Both the position numbers and the translations under genes were made by a program. The notes beneath the pieces are model-generated. The model searched no databases and was not told where the DNA came from. It was given only the letters and a program-made list of their open reading frames with translations. Shown here in pieces: positions 63,590 to 64,000 of a stretch of 64,000 nt of DNA (positions are counted from its first letter, which is position 1; the number at the start of each line of letters is the position of its first letter). This stretch comes from Aquidulcibacter sp. GTDB lineage: Bacteria; Pseudomonadota; Alphaproteobacteria; Caulobacterales; Aquidulcibacteraceae. Where the stretch lies: assembly GCA_027532555.1 (NCBI GenBank), contig JAPZTJ010000007.1, positions 26,764-90,763 of the forward strand, given 5' to 3'.

Positions 63590-64000
63590 TTGTGTCAGGG
63601 GAAACCCTCAACTGCGGTTGCAGGGTAAAGCAGCATGAATAGCCCCGCGCGGAAAACCACCGGGGGTGCACCTTGTTGCCCGAAGGCAGAGGGGCCGGGG
63701 CGCGTGGTGTGCGCCAGATGAGGTGGGCCAGATTAACGGACTGGCCCGGAATACGACGCAAACCATGCGCCCCGGCTGAAATAAGTCTGTGTGCCCAAGG
63801 GAGGATCATGAGCCCTCCTCGGTGGTGACATTGCCCCCGCCTGTACATGAAGACCTTTTAACGAGTGGGTTTAGAACCCACTCAAGGAGATCCCGCGAGT
63901 TTTGATTCAAGCCTATTGAAAGACCTGACCTCCGGCTTCACACGGCAGTCGGTCTTGAGCACACCGGGCATAAGGACAGCTAATCCTTATGAAAACACGA
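63590..64000 (+). ncRNA. Long structured RNA candidate at the window edge, possible omega RNA (IscB), group II intron or retron leader
   Basis: No real gene is seen here; instead there are nested inverted repeats. CCGGGGCGCGTGG (63695-63707) pairs with CCATGCGCCCCGG (63763-63775). Inside it GGGCCAG (63725-63731) pairs with CTGGCCC (63741-63747). GAGTGGGTT/AACCCACTC (63863-63871 with 63875-63883) is perfect with a 3-base loop. AAGACC/GGTCTT stems follow near 63920-63957, and ATAAGGA/TCCTTAT near 63970-63990. This is far denser than expected by chance and suggests an RNA on the plus strand that ends at or near an ATG (63989) running out of the window. Candidate identities: IscB-associated omega RNA, group II intron 5' domain, or retron msr. 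None is proven. Confidence 0.45.

Noticed and set aside
63579..63848. 89-codon minus-strand frame upstream of the helicase
   Set aside because: It runs through the structured repeat region, and its composition is not protein-like.

Overview
The window reads as chromosome of an alphaproteobacterium. The markers are a MucR/Ros regulator, a CarD/CdnL regulator, a COQ4-like protein, DUF2336 and single-domain PAS proteins, an aroK-aroB-CorC operon, a helicase-S4-ferredoxin-CarD block, and short (274 aa) alphaproteobacterial-type flagellins. The gene repertoire fits a flagellated, aerobic, Caulobacterales/Hyphomonadaceae-like organism that makes ubiquinone and cytochrome c. That placement is inference. 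No rRNA, tRNA or CRISPR array was seen.

Layout. 0.1-8.9 kb: a TetR regulator divergent from an epimerase-type reductase, small SRPBCC, DUF4287 and membrane genes, an enoyl-CoA hydratase, a renalase-like oxidoreductase, a creatininase, a UbiH-type hydroxylase, a bleomycin-resistance-like protein and an ATP-grasp protein. 9.0-16.3 kb: adenosine kinase, then a tightly overlapping gldA/gldF/gldG/DUF4340-type ABC transporter operon, then ccmC-ccmD-ccmG. 16.4-26.7 kb: a flagellin locus with a mini-flagellin, flagellin 1 and flagellin 2. Between the two full flagellins lies an accessory segment with TerC, a GC-rich M14 peptidase, and a TetR regulator facing DUF2147 and DUF1772 genes.

26.7-36.6 kb: acyl-CoA dehydrogenase, a GNAT acetyltransferase, CCA-adding enzyme, acyl-CoA synthetase, CreA, uvrC-pgsA, a PAS protein and MucR. 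37.2-46.5 kb: DUF2336, enoyl-CoA hydratase, then ydbL and ynbE on the minus strand and the 1404-residue ydbH on the plus strand, separated by an M23 peptidase. 46.6-54.7 kb: nitronate monooxygenase-like protein, SDR, a TorF-type porin, aroK-aroB-CorC, NhaA, BolA and a J-domain protein. 54.8-63.6 kb: cobS without an adjacent cobT, a Coq4 homologue, an SPFH protein with a ribbon-helix-helix protein, CarD, a pseudouridine synthase, ferredoxin, an S4 protein and a Suv3-like helicase.

Most unusual items. (1) A 124-residue mini-flagellin keeps only the extreme N terminus and the C-terminal D0/D1 helix of flagellin. (2) It shares a TAACC-N4-GGTAA element with flagellin 2, at almost the same distance from the start codon. 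(3) The last ~400 bases form a long nested RNA-like structure running off the window edge. It looks like the leader RNA of a mobile nuclease or reverse transcriptase (IscB omega RNA, group II intron or retron), but the identity is unproven.
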